Both the position numbers and the translations under genes were made by a program. Below are positions 4,948 through 5,506 of a stretch of 5,506 nt of DNA, piece by piece (position 1 is the first letter of the stretch; each line of letters starts with the position of its first letter). The stretch comes from Bog-756 sp036511155 (lineage in GTDB: Bacteria > Actinomycetota > Acidimicrobiia > Acidimicrobiales > RAAP-2), in the NCBI GenBank assembly GCA_036511155.1, contig DATCCR010000039.1, positions 1 to 5,506 of the forward strand. Reading direction: 5' to 3'. Below the pieces are notes generated by a model. The model was not told the origin of the DNA. It searched no databases and saw only the letters and a program-made list of their open reading frames with translations.

Positions 4948-5506
4948 TCAGGCGGAGGCGATGAACATCCGCTCGGTCATGGCCGGGCCGAGGGCGATGG
5001 CCGCGTCACCCATGATGAGGGTGAGGGTACCGTCCGGCGCCCGGGACTGGACGAGGGCCGTGGTGCCAGGGGTGAGGCCGTTGTCCCCCAGATAGCTCAG
5101 CGAGTCGGCTTCGTGCTCGACGCTCTCGGTGATCCGGACCAGTCGGACGTGGTCGCCTGGCTGGGCATCGGCCAGGCGCCGCTGGGTGGTGCCGTCCGGG
5201 ATCGACCCCGGGATGGGGTTCCCGTGTGGGCACGTGGTCGGGTTGTCGAGCAGCACCACGAGCCGTGCCTCGACGTCGTCGGAGATCACGTGCTCCCATC
5301 GGCCGGCCTCGATATGGGCCTTGTCCCAGTCCAGGCCGATGATGTCGACCAGCAGGCGCTCCGCCAGGCGGTGCTTGCGGACCACGCCCTCGGCCAGCGA
5401 CCGGCCCGCCGGAGTCATGGAGATGCGGCGTCCAGTGCGGGCGATGAGGTCGTCGGCCTCGAGGCGGTCGAGCATTTCCGAGACGGACGGGGCCGCCTTG
5501 CCGAGC
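4948..5506 (-). CDS. DtxR/IdeR-family metal-dependent repressor, 5'-truncated by window
   Basis: The frame is open to the right edge, so the true start is outside the window; ATG 5475 is internal. The visible part begins LGKAAPSVSEMLDRLEADDL, the end of the DNA-binding wHTH. The dimerisation/metal domain follows, with RKHRLAERLLVDIIGLDWDK and EAGRWEHVISDDVEARL, then CPHGNPIPG and a C-terminal FeoA/SH3-like domain (from RRLADAQPGDHVRLVRI). These proteins bind Fe(II) or Mn(II) and repress metal-uptake genes. Aligned without gaps to C. diphtheriae DtxR from memory, the ligands His79, Glu83, His98, Glu105 and His106 are all present (His35, Glu39, His54, Glu61, His62 counting from Met5475). The Cys102 position is glycine (Gly58), which is unusual for an IdeR-type site. 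Whether the metal is iron or manganese cannot be decided. It ends 80 bp before the CIRCE, so hrcA probably has its own promoter. Confidence 0.93.
   Translation of the reverse strand, partial: LGKAAPSVSEMLDRLEADDLIARTGRRISMTPAGRSLAEGVVRKHRLAERLLVDIIGLDWDKAHIEAGRWEHVISDDVEARLVVLLDNPTTCPHGNPIPGSIPDGTTQRRLADAQPGDHVRLVRITESVEHEADSLSYLGDNGLTPGTTALVQSRAPDGTLTLIMGDAAIALGPAMTERMFIASA

Noticed and set aside
3894..4964. Long plus-strand open frame (356 codons) opposite hrcA
   Set aside because: It mirrors hrcA, crosses the CIRCE element, and shows no domain or ribosome site; a high-GC shadow.

Overview
The window is very GC-rich (about 70% by eye), and every gene I can support lies on the minus strand, so it reads from high to low coordinates. 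The order hrcA - dnaJ - rsmE - HIT protein - phoH is the conserved heat-shock/ribosome-maturation block of Actinomycetota. A BldD-family regulator and a DtxR/IdeR-type regulator also point to this phylum. The divergent protein sequences suggest a non-Streptomyces lineage such as Acidimicrobiia; that placement is inference.

Layout in transcription order: (1) 5506-4948, a DtxR-family metal-dependent repressor whose 5' end lies outside the window. (2) 4947-4782, an intergenic region with a clear CIRCE operator (4841-4867). (3) hrcA (4781-3717) and dnaJ (3720-2578), overlapping by ATGA. (4) A 100-bp gap holding four tandem 15-bp repeats (2511-2570). (5) rsmE (2477-1689). (6) A 154-bp region with one perfect and two degenerate BldD-type operator palindromes. 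(7) A bldD homologue (1534-944) whose stop overlaps the start of a small helix-turn-helix gene (944-666). (8) A HIT-family hydrolase (611-252). (9) The start of phoH (173-1), cut by the window edge.

Functionally, HrcA binding at CIRCE should control hrcA-dnaJ and perhaps genes downstream. DnaJ (chaperone cofactor), RsmE (16S rRNA methylation) and PhoH belong to the proteostasis/ribosome theme. The notable departure is the two-regulator cassette between rsmE and the HIT gene. The BldD homologue keeps the full cyclic-di-GMP binding signature of Streptomyces BldD. Its own upstream region carries a perfect match to the BldD operator consensus plus two weaker copies, so an autoregulated, c-di-GMP-responsive switch appears to sit inside a housekeeping stress operon. 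No tRNA, rRNA, CRISPR, insertion sequence or convincing plus-strand gene was found.
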